Assembly (NCBI RefSeq): GCF_029813835.1
Contig: NZ_JARVKV010000012.1
Location: 62,001 to 126,000, forward strand
Direction: 5' to 3'
DNA from: Streptomyces sp. DH37
GTDB taxonomy: Bacteria; Actinomycetota; Actinomycetes; Streptomycetales; Streptomycetaceae
Length of the DNA: 64,000 nucleotides
Of this stretch, positions 30,517 to 38,523 are shown in pieces. The notes below the pieces were generated by a model. It did not search any database. It was not told where the DNA came from and was given only the letters and a program-made list of their open reading frames with translations. Position 1 is the stretch's first letter, and each line of letters begins with the position of its first letter. The position numbers were made by a program, and so were the translations under genes.

Positions 30517-30903
30517 ATGCGCTACTTCAACCAGACGGGTTGGCTTGCCATCTTCAACGGTACGGAGTCGGTGATCGGACGCACCGTGGCTGTGGAGGCG
30601 TGGGACGAGGCCACCGGCACGGCCCTGGTCGTCGACCCCCAGCGCGGTGCGCTGCGCCTGGTCACGGACTACCCGGACTTCTCCCACCTGGAGCGAGCCG
30701 ATCAAGTCGTAGCCGCCGTACCCGGTGGCGGGTGGCGCGCCTACTGGAAGGACGAGGGGCCCGACAAGACACCGCTGACCGAGCAGGTACTCGCGTGGCT
30801 GATCACAGCGAAGGGACGGGCCACCCCCATCACCGTCGACGCCACCGGCCACGTGGACGACGCCGAGGACGCCGACCGCCTGATTCCTCCCGGAGAGGAC
30901 TGA
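30517..30903 (+). CDS. Hypothetical protein
   Basis: A 128-residue acidic soluble protein of normal Streptomyces composition. It starts MRYFNQTGWLAIFNGTES and contains VEAWDEATGTALVVDPQRGAL and PGGGWRAYWKDEG; the middle looks like an all-beta fold. No family, membrane segment or catalytic motif is recognised. It stands alone between the ATPase operon (229-base gap) and the att remnant, and could be island cargo. Confidence 0.65.
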   Translation: MRYFNQTGWLAIFNGTESVIGRTVAVEAWDEATGTALVVDPQRGALRLVTDYPDFSHLERADQVVAAVPGGGWRAYWKDEGPDKTPLTEQVLAWLITAKGRATPITVDATGHVDDAEDADRLIPPGED

Positions 30904-31086
30904 AGCAGCAAGGCGACGAGCTCCACGCTCAGCCCGGAACGTGGGCGAAGGGTAGCCCCATCGTGGTCGTGCCAGAGCGGGCGGGGAGGAGCGGTCAGCA
31001 GCGGTCACTTCAGTCCCCATCATGATGGGGACTGTGGGAGCGTCCGTGCGGGTCAGGGGTGCGATGCGAGGGTGATCGCGCGGTGA

Positions 31087-31129
31087 TTCCCAAGCTCGGG
31101 GCGCGGGTTCGGTTCCCGTCAGCCGCTCC
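31087..31129 (+). repeat. tRNA-Gly 3' remnant (attR)
   Basis: A 43-base degenerate copy of 21186-21228 (39 identities), covering the anticodon loop, T arm and 3' acceptor. The 5' half of a tRNA is absent upstream, so it is not a functional tRNA. A terminator-like hairpin follows, as after the true tRNA. Confidence 0.8.
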
Positions 31130-31135
31130 GTGGCG

Positions 31136-31162
31136 AAGGCCCAGGTCGCAGACCTGAGCCTT
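31136..31162. terminator. Hairpin after the tRNA remnant
   Basis: AAGGCCCAGGTC at 31136-31147 pairs with GACCTGAGCCTT at 31151-31162 (one mismatch, loop GCA). Its position relative to the remnant matches the terminator after tRNA-Gly; it also can serve the VOC gene on the minus strand. Confidence 0.65.
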
Positions 31163-31195
31163 GTGCGTTGTGGGGCGTGAGGGCGTACGGACGCG

Positions 31196-31576
31196 TCAGG
31201 CGTCCTGGGGGTACCAGCGCAGTTCGACGGTGTTGCCGTCCGGGTCGAGGACGTAGACGGACTGGGCCGTGCCGCGGGCGCCGAAGCGCGGGCCCGGGCC
31301 GTCCACGACGGTGAGGAGGCCGGAGTCCACCACCTCCTGCCAGTCCAGCGGTTCGACGACCAGGCAGATGTGGTCCACGTTGGAGCCGCTGCGGGGGCCG
31401 GCGACCAGGTCGATGATGGTCGTGTCGCTCACCCGCACCGACGGGAACGGCGCCTTCCCCGCGCGCCACTCCTCCACGCGGACCGGCTCCAGGCCCAGCG
31501 GGCCGCAGTAGAAGTCGAGGGACCGTTCGACGTCCTCGACATTCAGTACCAGGTGGTCGAAGGCGATGACGCGCAC
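31196..31576 (-). CDS. VOC (glyoxalase/bleomycin resistance/dioxygenase) family protein
   Basis: A 126-residue single-unit VOC protein. Two beta-alpha-beta-beta-beta motifs are visible: FDHLVLNVEDVERSLDFYCG...LGLEPVRVEEW and VDHICLVVEPLDW...SVYVLDPDGNTVELRWY. Metal ligands would be His in FDHLVLN and DHICL and Glu in NTVELRW. Members include glyoxalases, dioxygenases and antibiotic-binding proteins; this one cannot be assigned further. The GTG at 31576 is preceded by GAGGAG. Confidence 0.88.
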   Translation of the reverse strand: MRVIAFDHLVLNVEDVERSLDFYCGPLGLEPVRVEEWRAGKAPFPSVRVSDTTIIDLVAGPRSGSNVDHICLVVEPLDWQEVVDSGLLTVVDGPGPRFGARGTAQSVYVLDPDGNTVELRWYPQDA

Positions 31577-31700
31577 GGCGTTCTCCTCGGCGGGGGTTGG
31601 GGAGGGACGGGGTTGAAAAGGGGCTCGAGCCGGTCGTGACGCTACCCGTCGCGGGCGCGGGTGGGATCGGCCGTTGGTCCCCCGTCCGGGGGAGGAGCCG

Positions 31701-32726
31701 TCAGCCGACCACGGGTACGCCCGGGGTGACCAGTGCGGCGCCGCCGGTGCGGGTGTTGTCGGCGGTGACGGTCGTCGGGCAGGCGGCGCTGTGGTGGGGG
31801 GCGTGGATGGCGTAGCGGTTCGGGCCGGTGGCGCCGGTGAGGTCGGCGTGGTTGGCGCGGAAGACGTTGCCGCAGCCCCAGCCGGGGTCCTGGGTGTGCA
31901 CCTCGAAGCCGTTGTTGGTGGTGTTCACGCCCCGGTTGCCCTCGATGACGTAGCCGTTGCCCTTCACGTCGATCCACGAGTCGTCGTAGTTCGCGCCGGT
32001 CAGGCCCGTGCCGTCGAAGGTGTTGCCCGCCACCCGGCCGCCCGTGGTGCCCTCCTTGAGGTCCACGGCCTCGCCGCGCACCCAGGGGCCGATGGTGTTG
32101 TCCAGGATCCGCACCCGGTCGCTGCGGTCGGTGAGCGTGTTGGCCGTGCCGACGTACACGCCCTCGCCCATGCCGCGGCCGTCCCGGCCGGTGTCGTAGA
32201 TGCGGGAGCCGCGGATCAGGCCGTCGCTGCTGGACCGGCGGAAGTGGACGCCCTCCATCGTGAGGCCGTGGACGGTGACGGAGTCCACGACCACGCCCGG
32301 CGCCGCGTCGATCATGATGCCCTTCTGGGCGTGGGTGAGGGTGATGCCGTGGACCGTCCAGTGGGCGGCGCCGTCGAGGTGGAGCGCGTTGCCGCCGCCG
32401 GTACCCGTGCGCAGGACCGCCGCCGGGGAGCCGGTGAGGGTGATCCGGGCGTCGGGGCGCGCGGCCGTGGTGGCCTTGAAGTTGCCGGTGTAGGTGCCGT
32501 CGGCGAGCCGGATGGTGTCGCCGGGGGCCGCCGCGGCCAGGGCGGCCTTGAGCTGGGACGCCGTCGAGACGGGGACGGTCCGCGCGGCGGGACCGGCGGG
32601 ACCGGCGGTGGCAGTGGGGGCGGCGGCGGCCGGTGCGCAGGCGAGCGCGGTGGTGAACACAGCGGTGAACGCGGTGGTGAACACCGTGGTGAACGCGGTG
32701 GCGAGGAGCGTGCTGCGGGTGCGCAT
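31701..32726 (-). CDS. Secreted right-handed parallel beta-helix protein
   Basis: A 341-residue extracellular protein. The signal peptide starts MRTRSTLLATAFTTVFTTAF, an unusual Thr/Phe/Ala core, and probably ends at ACAPAAAAP (about 36). The mature part opens with VSTASQLKAALAAAAPGDTI, the entry pattern of chondroitinase-B/pectate-lyase-type beta helices, followed by repeated short strands with NG/DN turns (VRILDNTIGP; GRVAGNTFDG; YVIEGNRGVN). A polysaccharide lyase or binding role is plausible; catalytic residues cannot be assigned by eye. Confidence 0.85.
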   Translation of the reverse strand: MRTRSTLLATAFTTVFTTAFTAVFTTALACAPAAAAPTATAGPAGPAARTVPVSTASQLKAALAAAAPGDTIRLADGTYTGNFKATTAARPDARITLTGSPAAVLRTGTGGGNALHLDGAAHWTVHGITLTHAQKGIMIDAAPGVVVDSVTVHGLTMEGVHFRRSSSDGLIRGSRIYDTGRDGRGMGEGVYVGTANTLTDRSDRVRILDNTIGPWVRGEAVDLKEGTTGGRVAGNTFDGTGLTGANYDDSWIDVKGNGYVIEGNRGVNTTNNGFEVHTQDPGWGCGNVFRANHADLTGATGPNRYAIHAPHHSAACPTTVTADNTRTGGAALVTPGVPVVG

Positions 32727-32870
32727 GGGGGCCTTCCGTCGGGTGTGGGGGGTGACGGCCCGGAGGAACTCCGGTGCGGCGCGCGGCGCTCGGTGCTCGG
32801 CCGGTGCGCGCGGGGACCAGCGTGCCGCATGAGCGCGGCGAGGTATAGACCAGCGCGGCCGGTTCCCCGG

Positions 32871-33419
32871 TCAGTCCGCCGCCTCGAAGTCCTTCTGCAG
32901 CACCGAGCAGGGCCGGCCCTGGTGGAGGTCCCCCCGCTGGTCGACCACCCGGTAGCCGAGCCCGGTCCAGAACCGCAGGGCCGCCGGGTTGCCGTCCAGG
33001 ACGGCCAGGCGCGCGCCGTCGCGCCCCATGGCCCGGAAGCGGTCCTCCAGCAGACCGGCGGCCGCGCGCCCGTAGCCGCGGCCCTGCGCGTCGCCGCGGA
33101 TCAGCAGCAGGCCGATCCACGGGTAGGGGTCGAGCGGATCGGGGTGCTCGTGGAGCACGCAGGCCACCCCCACCAGCCGCTCCGGCCGGCCCGGCGGCTC
33201 CGGCACCTCGCGCAGGAGCAGGACCTCGGCGGCGGAGTGCTCCAGCTCCGGGCCGAGCGCCGACGCCACCTGCTTCGGGGCGATGCGCTCCGGATCGGGG
33301 AAGTCGCCGCTGATCCGGTGGTAGGCGGCGTTGGAGGCGTAGACCTCCGTCAGCTCGGCGAGCAGCCCCGGCGTGAGGGGGCCGGCGACGGGAGCGAGTT
33401 CCAGGATCACCGGTACCAC
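32871..33419 (-). CDS. GNAT-family N-acetyltransferase
   Basis: A 182-residue acetyl-CoA-dependent acyltransferase. The conserved motif A is IGLLLIRGDAQGRGYGRAAAGLL (acetyl-CoA pyrophosphate loop QGRGYG), followed by LAVLDGNPAALRFWTGLGYRV (motif B). The substrate is unknown. The GTG at 33419 gives MVPVILEL; a second GTG three codons in is equally possible. Confidence 0.88.
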   Translation of the reverse strand: MVPVILELAPVAGPLTPGLLAELTEVYASNAAYHRISGDFPDPERIAPKQVASALGPELEHSAAEVLLLREVPEPPGRPERLVGVACVLHEHPDPLDPYPWIGLLLIRGDAQGRGYGRAAAGLLEDRFRAMGRDGARLAVLDGNPAALRFWTGLGYRVVDQRGDLHQGRPCSVLQKDFEAAD

Positions 33420-33491
33420 TGTAGGACCGCGGCCGTCCCGGCGCCGCCGCGCCGACGCGCCGGCGCCCGCGGGTGTCAGTGCCCGCGGGTG

Positions 33492-34574
33492 TCAGCGCAG
33501 CAGCACCAGGAGGACCGCGCACAGGGTCGTGGCGCAGACGGCCGCGGCGGCGATCCCCGCCATCCGCCGCCGCGAGGGGACGGCCACGGCCTCGGTTCCG
33601 GAGCGGCCGGGGAAGGCGTAGAAGACCCGGTCGGGGACGTTGTCGACGGCGATCCGCGCCAGGGGCAGCGACCGGATCTCCACCCTCCGCGCCACCTCGC
33701 CCTTCCGCACGGCCAGACGCGGCTCGACGGCCGCGCGGTGTACGGGGTCGAGTCCGCCGGGCAGGCGGTCGCCGGGGCCGAGGACGGCGTCCAGCCAGTC
33801 TCCCCGGGCCGCCGCCCGCCGCCGTACGGGGAGCGGCGGGCGCCTCTCGGGCAGTCTCACCGGGTCCCTGTGGGGGCGTCGCTCGACGATGCCCTCGGTC
33901 CAGAACGTCCGCACCCCCGCGCCGCCGCAGTCGCCGTGCTCGGCCGTTCCCTCCCCGCCGCACTTCGGGCAGGGGACGGAGCCCTTCCCCCCGCACAGGG
34001 CGCACGTCGTACGGCCGCCGCCCCGGCAGTGGGGGCAGGCGGCCCGCGGGGCGCGGCACTTCTCGCACGCGACCCGCTTCACGGGTCTGTCCCCGTCGGC
34101 CTCCCGGTCCTCCGGGACCCTCGCGCGCCGCCGCCTCCCGGTGCCCTCGCACACCAGGCAGCAGAGGGTGTGGCGGCAGTCCGGGCACGCCACCGACTCC
34201 TCGCAGGGGATCCGCTCGCGCCCGTCGCACCGGCGGCAGGGCTCCCTGCCGCCGTCGCAGGCGCACTCCTCCTCCCGGACCGAGCCCTCCCGCACCAGTT
34301 CCAGGCGCTGCGACCGCCTCGGGTCGGCGGGCGGGGGGACCGGGTGGTCGTACAGCTCCTCGTAGCGGGGCCGGTCCGAGAGGTCCTTCCCGCCCTTCTC
34401 CTCCCGCTCCACCTCCCTGCGCGTCTCGACGGAGCGGACGACGAGGCAGTGGAGGAGCGAGTGCCAGGTGAGCCGGTAGGTGCCCTCGGCGCGCAGGTCC
34501 ACCGAGCCGCCGCGTTCCGCGATCTCCCGCTCGACCGCTCTCAGGGCCTCGTCCTCGGTCATCCGTCGGGCCAT
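33492..34574 (-). CDS. Tail-anchored protein with DnaJ-type cysteine-rich zinc fingers
   Basis: A 360-residue protein. Residues about 100-215 hold many CxxC pairs in a DnaJ-like zinc-finger array (CDGGREPCRRCDGRE, CPDCRHTLCCLVCEGTG, CEKCRAPRAACPHCRGGG, CALCGGKGSVPCPKCGGEG), but there is no J domain. A domain of about 100 residues follows, and one hydrophobic helix at the very C-terminus (MAGIAAAAVCATTLCAVLLVLL) suggests tail anchoring with the zinc region in the cytoplasm. ATG at 34574 has GGGAGGGGGAGG upstream; a second ATG lies four codons in. Function unknown; a membrane-linked chaperone-like or redox role is possible. Confidence 0.8.
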   Translation of the reverse strand: MARRMTEDEALRAVEREIAERGGSVDLRAEGTYRLTWHSLLHCLVVRSVETRREVEREEKGGKDLSDRPRYEELYDHPVPPPADPRRSQRLELVREGSVREEECACDGGREPCRRCDGRERIPCEESVACPDCRHTLCCLVCEGTGRRRRARVPEDREADGDRPVKRVACEKCRAPRAACPHCRGGGRTTCALCGGKGSVPCPKCGGEGTAEHGDCGGAGVRTFWTEGIVERRPHRDPVRLPERRPPLPVRRRAAARGDWLDAVLGPGDRLPGGLDPVHRAAVEPRLAVRKGEVARRVEIRSLPLARIAVDNVPDRVFYAFPGRSGTEAVAVPSRRRMAGIAAAAVCATTLCAVLLVLLR

Positions 34575-34709
34575 GGCCTCCCCCTCCCGTCCGCCGCGCC
34601 GTCCACCGCGCCGTCCGCCGTGCCGCCCGCGGCGCGGCATCGAGGCTTCCCGCGCGAGGCGGCGGGTAAGCGGTGGTCCGGATGCGCGCGGGGGCGTTCG
34701 CACGCCGGC

Positions 34710-35375
34710 TCAGGCCTCCGGTCCGGGGGACGCCTGGCGGCGGAGCGCCGACTTGACCGTGTCGACCACGAGCCGGGCCGCGACGCCCACGAGGAGGAGC
34801 CCGCCGGCCATCTGCACCATCACGATGATCCGGGCCGCCTGGGAGAGGGCCGTGATGTCGCCGTAGCCGACGGTGGCGAACGTCGTGAGCGTGAAGTACA
34901 GGGAGTCGGTGCGGGAGAGGGGCTCGGTGAAGCTGTTCGGCTCGGCCCTCTCCAGGAGGTGGTAGGCGGTCGCGAAGAGCAGCAGGAACAGCATCAGGAC
35001 GCTCACCAGCGCCTCGACGGCCCGCAGGATCGGGCGGGTGGACCGCTCGATCTCGCGGATCTCCCAGAGGAACAGGGCGAGGACGGCGAGCAGTCCCAGG
35101 ACGAGGATGACGGCCGTGCCGCCGGTGAACTCCTCGTCCACGGGCAGCAGGTAGTACGCGGCGAGGAACGCCGCCGTGATGACGGCCGGCCGCGCCGCCG
35201 CGACCACCGCGGGGACGCCGCGGGTGCCGCGGGCGTCACGGGCGGCGCGGGCGGCACGGATGCCCTCCCGGCTGTCCGGGGGCGGCTGCCGGCGAGGCGG
35301 GCCCGGTGGCGGCACGTGCGTCTCCCGGTGTCTCGGTCGCGGCCCGCGAGGGCTTCGGCGGACAGGCGGCAGCAT
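34710..35375 (-). CDS. Potassium channel-family membrane protein
   Basis: A 221-residue membrane protein. The N-terminal 45 residues are basic and Pro/Arg-rich. About four membrane helices follow. The ion-channel module has the pore helix and selectivity filter SLYFTLTTFATVGYGDITA between two helices (ALVSVLMLFLLLFATAYHL and IIVMVQMAGGLLLVGVAARL). TVGYGD specifies K+ selectivity. No RCK/TrkA regulatory domain is attached. The start at 35375 is uncertain. It is divergent from the CBS/BON protein gene (141-base gap). Confidence 0.9.
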   Translation of the reverse strand: MLPPVRRSPRGPRPRHRETHVPPPGPPRRQPPPDSREGIRAARAARDARGTRGVPAVVAAARPAVITAAFLAAYYLLPVDEEFTGGTAVILVLGLLAVLALFLWEIREIERSTRPILRAVEALVSVLMLFLLLFATAYHLLERAEPNSFTEPLSRTDSLYFTLTTFATVGYGDITALSQAARIIVMVQMAGGLLLVGVAARLVVDTVKSALRRQASPGPEA

Positions 35376-35516
35376 AGGTTCGCGGCGGGGGCCTCCCGCG
35401 CGAGGCGGCGCGGACGGTCACCCGATCGGCGCGGTGCGACCGGCCCGGAGGCGCGTCCGGGGGAACGGTGCGAGACTGACTGCGCAGGTGGCCGGTCGCG
35501 CCTCCGGGAGGTTGCC

Positions 35517-36458
35517 GTGAGCGACTTCGAACGCCGTTCCGCCGGGAAACCCGCCGGAGAGCCGGTCGGGAAACCCGCCGGGAGAGGGGTCCGCCGCACC
35601 CTGCCGGCCCGTTCCCGGCCGCCCGGGGAGCGGCAGCGCCTGGACGTCCTCCAGCGCCACCTCGGGGCCGTCGCGGCCGCGGCGGCCAGGGCGAGCGAGC
35701 GGACGCCGAGCCCGGAGGAGGCCGCCGCCCCCCGCTCGGCCGGGGAGCGGCGCCGAACGCCGGCGCGACCGCGGGTCCGTGACGTCATGAGCGCCCCGGC
35801 CGTGGCCGTACCCGGCGACATGCCGTTCCCGGACGTCGCCCGGACCCTCTCGCGGGAGCACCTGAGCGCCGTGCCCGTGGTCGACGCCGAGGACCACGTG
35901 ATCGGCGTGGTGTCGGAGTCGGACCTGCTGGCCAAGGCCGCCGTCATGACCGAACCGCACCGGCACGGCTCGGCCGGGAGGACGCGGGAGCACCGGCTGT
36001 ACGGGAGGGGCCGCGGCGAGACCGCCGCCACCCTGATGACCTTCCCGCCCGTCACCGCCCGTCCCTGGCAGCCGGTGGGCGACGCGGCGTGGACGGCGGC
36101 GCGCTCGCGCGTCAAGCGGCTGCCGGTGACCGACCACCACGACAGGCTCGTCGGGGTCGTCAGCCGCTGCGATCTGCTGCGGGCGCTGGTCCGCGACGAC
36201 GAGGAGGTCCGCGAGGAGGTCGAGGTGCTGATCCGGCGGGAGTTCGGCCTCGACCCCGGCGCCTACCGGCTGGCGGTCGAGGGCGGCGTCGTGGCGGTGA
36301 CGCACTGGCCGCTGGCGGAGTACGTCCCCGAGGTGCTCGCCTCGGTGCGGGACGTGGAGGGCGTGGTGGACGCCGTCGACCGGCTCGACGGCGTACGGCC
36401 CGCGGGCGGGGCCCGCCCCGGCGGAGGCGCCGGAGGGGGTGCGCAGGAGCGGTGGTGA
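35517..36458 (+). CDS. CBS-pair and BON domain protein
   Basis: A 313-residue cytoplasmic protein. After a basic, disordered N-terminus (1-80) there are two CBS motifs (RVRDVMSAPAVAVPGDMPFPDV...HLSAVPVVDAEDHVIGVVSESDLL and TLMTFPPVTARPWQPVGDAA...VKRLPVTDHHDRLVGVVSRCDLLRAL). A BON domain follows (about 220-295: VEVLIRREFGLDPGAYRLAVEGGVVAV). CBS pairs bind adenosyl nucleotides and BON domains bind phospholipid or act in osmotic protection. GTG at 35517 has GGGAGG upstream. Confidence 0.9.
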   Translation: MSDFERRSAGKPAGEPVGKPAGRGVRRTLPARSRPPGERQRLDVLQRHLGAVAAAAARASERTPSPEEAAAPRSAGERRRTPARPRVRDVMSAPAVAVPGDMPFPDVARTLSREHLSAVPVVDAEDHVIGVVSESDLLAKAAVMTEPHRHGSAGRTREHRLYGRGRGETAATLMTFPPVTARPWQPVGDAAWTAARSRVKRLPVTDHHDRLVGVVSRCDLLRALVRDDEEVREEVEVLIRREFGLDPGAYRLAVEGGVVAVTHWPLAEYVPEVLASVRDVEGVVDAVDRLDGVRPAGGARPGGGAGGGAQERW

Positions 36459-36471
36459 GGGCGTCCGCCCG

Positions 36472-37995
36472 TCACGGGCGGACCGCGACCGTCCAGCCGT
36501 GGTGGTAGGTGCCGGGCACGGGGTGGCGCGGCCAGTCGCGCGCCCAGGACGGCGGGTCCGCCCGGCGCATGACCACGGCGTCGGACCGCTCCGGGGCCCG
36601 CGGGTCCGTCCTGAGGCAGCCCGCGGCGTGGGCGATGGGGATGGCCGAGTTGTTGCCCGTGACCGCGCACGGGGCGCGTACGCCGTGCGCGTGCAGCACC
36701 GCCGCGACGCGCTCCCAGTCGCCGCGCGCCCGCTCCTGGATGCCCGCGTGCGTGCGCACCAGGACGGTCTGGACGGCCAGGTGGCCCGCCAGCACCGCGA
36801 CGAGGACGACCGCCACCGGCACCGAGCGGCGGGCCCGGTCCGCGACGCGGAGCAGCCCGAGGGCGGCGGGCACGGCGAGCAGGGCGTAGCCGGGGGCCAG
36901 GAAGCGCGGCGCGGCGTAGGGCAGCAGGAAGAAGTACTGCCCCAGGAGCGACGCGGCCGTGACCACGGCCAGCCACAGCGGCGCCGCCTCCCCCGTGCCC
37001 GCCATGACCCACGGCGTACGGGCGCGGTGCGCCGCCCGCAGCCCCAGCGCGGCGAGCAGCCCGAGCAGCGGCCACCACTCCACCGCGGCCCACCACACGC
37101 CGTCGTCCGTGCAGGGGCGGCACAGCAGCGGGCCGTCCAGCGAGGTGAGGTGGGCGGCCACGGACAGCACCGGCCGCATGCCGCCCTGGACCTCGCTCGC
37201 CTCGGCCAGCCGCTCCGCCACCCCGCCGAACCGCAGCCGCGCCTCCACCACCCACGGCAGCGCGCCCGCCGCGACGCCCCCCGCCACGGCCAGGAGCCGG
37301 GCCCGGCCGCGCCAGGCGGGCACCGCGACGGCGGCGAGGAGCAGGGGGACGGCGGCGGCCACGCCCTCGTTGGGCCGCATCAGGGTCGCCACGGCCAGTC
37401 CCGCGGCCAGCCCGGCGCACCGGGCGGGGCCGGGCCGCCCCCGTCCCGCGAAGCAGCCCACCGCCGCGAGCGCGCCCATCGCCGTGTAGTGGTTGGGCAT
37501 GGCGGCGTTCGCGTAGAACAGGGCCGTCCACAGGGAGCCGTACAGTGCCGCCGCCACCCACACCGCCGACGGCCGGGACACCACCCGCAGCCAGGGGCGG
37601 AAGCCCAGGTACAGCGCGGCGCCCGACAGCGCCAGCAGCCAGACCCTCAGCAGCACCTCCGAGCCGCTCCAGGAGGCGACCGGGAGCAGCAGCAGGGGGA
37701 CGCCGCGGGTGCGCGGGGCGCTGAACGGGGTCGGGGGTCCGTGGGGGGAGAAGCGGCTGGCGTAGACGGTCTCGTCCCAGCCGAGCGGCAGGGTGAGCGG
37801 CACCAGGGCCGCGGCCGCCAGGGACAGGAGCACGCAGACGGCCGCCAGCCTGCGGGCCTCGCGGCGCAGGGCGCTCGGCGAGCCCGGCGCCGCGGCCGTA
37901 CCGCCGATGCCGCCGGGCCCGTCCCGGCCGGCGAGGCCGCCGGGGACCAGTACCGTGCGGCCGAACGTCAGCGCCCTGCCCGTCGCGGCGTCCAC
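36472..37995 (-). CDS. GT-C-fold integral membrane glycosyltransferase
   Basis: A 507-residue polytopic protein with about 10-12 hydrophobic helices. The acidic motif LGWDETVYASRFSP just after the first helix is the GT-C signature (catalytic Asp/Glu facing outside), as in PMT/ArnT-like enzymes that use lipid-phosphate sugars. The C-terminal 100 residues form an extracytoplasmic soluble domain (QERARGDWERVAAVLHAHGV). Acceptor unknown; mannosyl transfer to cell-envelope glycans is plausible. The GTG at 37995 (VDAATGRAL) has GGAGG five bases upstream. Confidence 0.83.
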   Translation of the reverse strand: MDAATGRALTFGRTVLVPGGLAGRDGPGGIGGTAAAPGSPSALRREARRLAAVCVLLSLAAAALVPLTLPLGWDETVYASRFSPHGPPTPFSAPRTRGVPLLLLPVASWSGSEVLLRVWLLALSGAALYLGFRPWLRVVSRPSAVWVAAALYGSLWTALFYANAAMPNHYTAMGALAAVGCFAGRGRPGPARCAGLAAGLAVATLMRPNEGVAAAVPLLLAAVAVPAWRGRARLLAVAGGVAAGALPWVVEARLRFGGVAERLAEASEVQGGMRPVLSVAAHLTSLDGPLLCRPCTDDGVWWAAVEWWPLLGLLAALGLRAAHRARTPWVMAGTGEAAPLWLAVVTAASLLGQYFFLLPYAAPRFLAPGYALLAVPAALGLLRVADRARRSVPVAVVLVAVLAGHLAVQTVLVRTHAGIQERARGDWERVAAVLHAHGVRAPCAVTGNNSAIPIAHAAGCLRTDPRAPERSDAVVMRRADPPSWARDWPRHPVPGTYHHGWTVAVRP

Positions 37996-38523
37996 GCGTC
38001 CTCCAGCCGGTCCTCGTGCGCGGCCTGCGGTCTGCTCCCCCGCCCGCCGTTGTACCAGCGCGCCGGCCGGGTGGGCGCGCGCCCGCACCGCGGGGCGCAC
38101 CGATCGGACGATCGTCGTACGGCAGCCGGCCTACGGCCGCGCTCCCGCCGGTTCCCCGGCTGTGCCAACGGATGCCAACGGATGCCAACGGATGCCGCCG
38201 GGCGCCACCGGATGCCATCGGATGCAGCCGGGCGCGGCGGGGCGGCCGGGCGGCGGCCCCGCGCACGGAGGCGGAGGCGGCCCCGTACCCTCTCCGTGAG
38301 GATCATGGGTACGGCGCGGGACGGCGCACGGGGGCTCCGCCCGCGGGCGCCCGGACCGGGCGGCGGGTCCCGGGCCGTCCCGGAGGCCGGTGACGTCCGG
38401 ACTGCCCGATACGCGCGGTCTGAAGTAGGCTACGGCACCGTTGCCGTCCGGCAATGGTGCCGGAGACCGTGACGCCCGCCGATGCTCTCGACCGGGTCAG
38501 CACGTGAGGAGCGGAGTACAACG
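37996..38523. other. Divergent intergenic region with minisatellite
   Basis: About 530 bases between the glycosyltransferase and the acyl-CoA dehydrogenase genes. It holds a 10-bp tandem repeat (38163-38233) and a 13-bp hairpin with a GTCC loop (CGGCACCGTTGCC at 38433-38445 with 38450-38462, one G-T pair). TAGGCT at 38426-38431 could be a -10 for the downstream gene. No gene is seen. Confidence 0.5.
38163..38233. repeat. Seven 10-bp tandem units
   Basis: TGCCAACGGA is repeated three times exactly and then continues as degenerate units (TGCCGCCGGG, CGCCACCGGA, TGCCATCGGA, TGCAGCCGGG). Confidence 0.8.

Larger units (their letters stand above)
21186..31129. mobile_element. Putative tRNA-Gly integrated genomic island (attL 21186-21228, attR 31087-31129)
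   Basis: The 43 bases from the anticodon loop to the end of tRNA-Gly recur at 31087-31129 with 39 identities. Between the copies lie IS elements, a KorSA-like GntR regulator with its own operators, frameshifted genes and a block of lower G+C content (27283-30480), all unlike the flanking core genes. No integrase, excisionase, replication or transfer gene is seen, so this would be a decayed remnant of an actinomycete integrative element. The att copies differ at 4 sites, which fits an old insertion. Confidence 0.6.

Noticed and set aside
31087..31129. A second tRNA-Gly gene.
   Set aside because: The 5' half (acceptor, D arm) is missing and the T arm and acceptor carry mismatches; it is a 3' remnant.
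21186..31129. Search for an integrase, excisionase or replication gene in the island.
   Set aside because: No tyrosine or serine recombinase motif and no Rep or Tra-like protein was recognised in any frame.
31674..36458. A plus-strand open frame of almost 1600 codons across seven genes.
   Set aside because: Only its last 313 codons (CBS/BON protein) have protein-like content. The rest is the complement of minus-strand genes and is open because of high G+C.
38433..38462. Hairpin upstream of the acyl-CoA dehydrogenase as a riboswitch.
   Set aside because: It is a simple stem-loop with no conserved riboswitch core; at most an attenuator or terminator.
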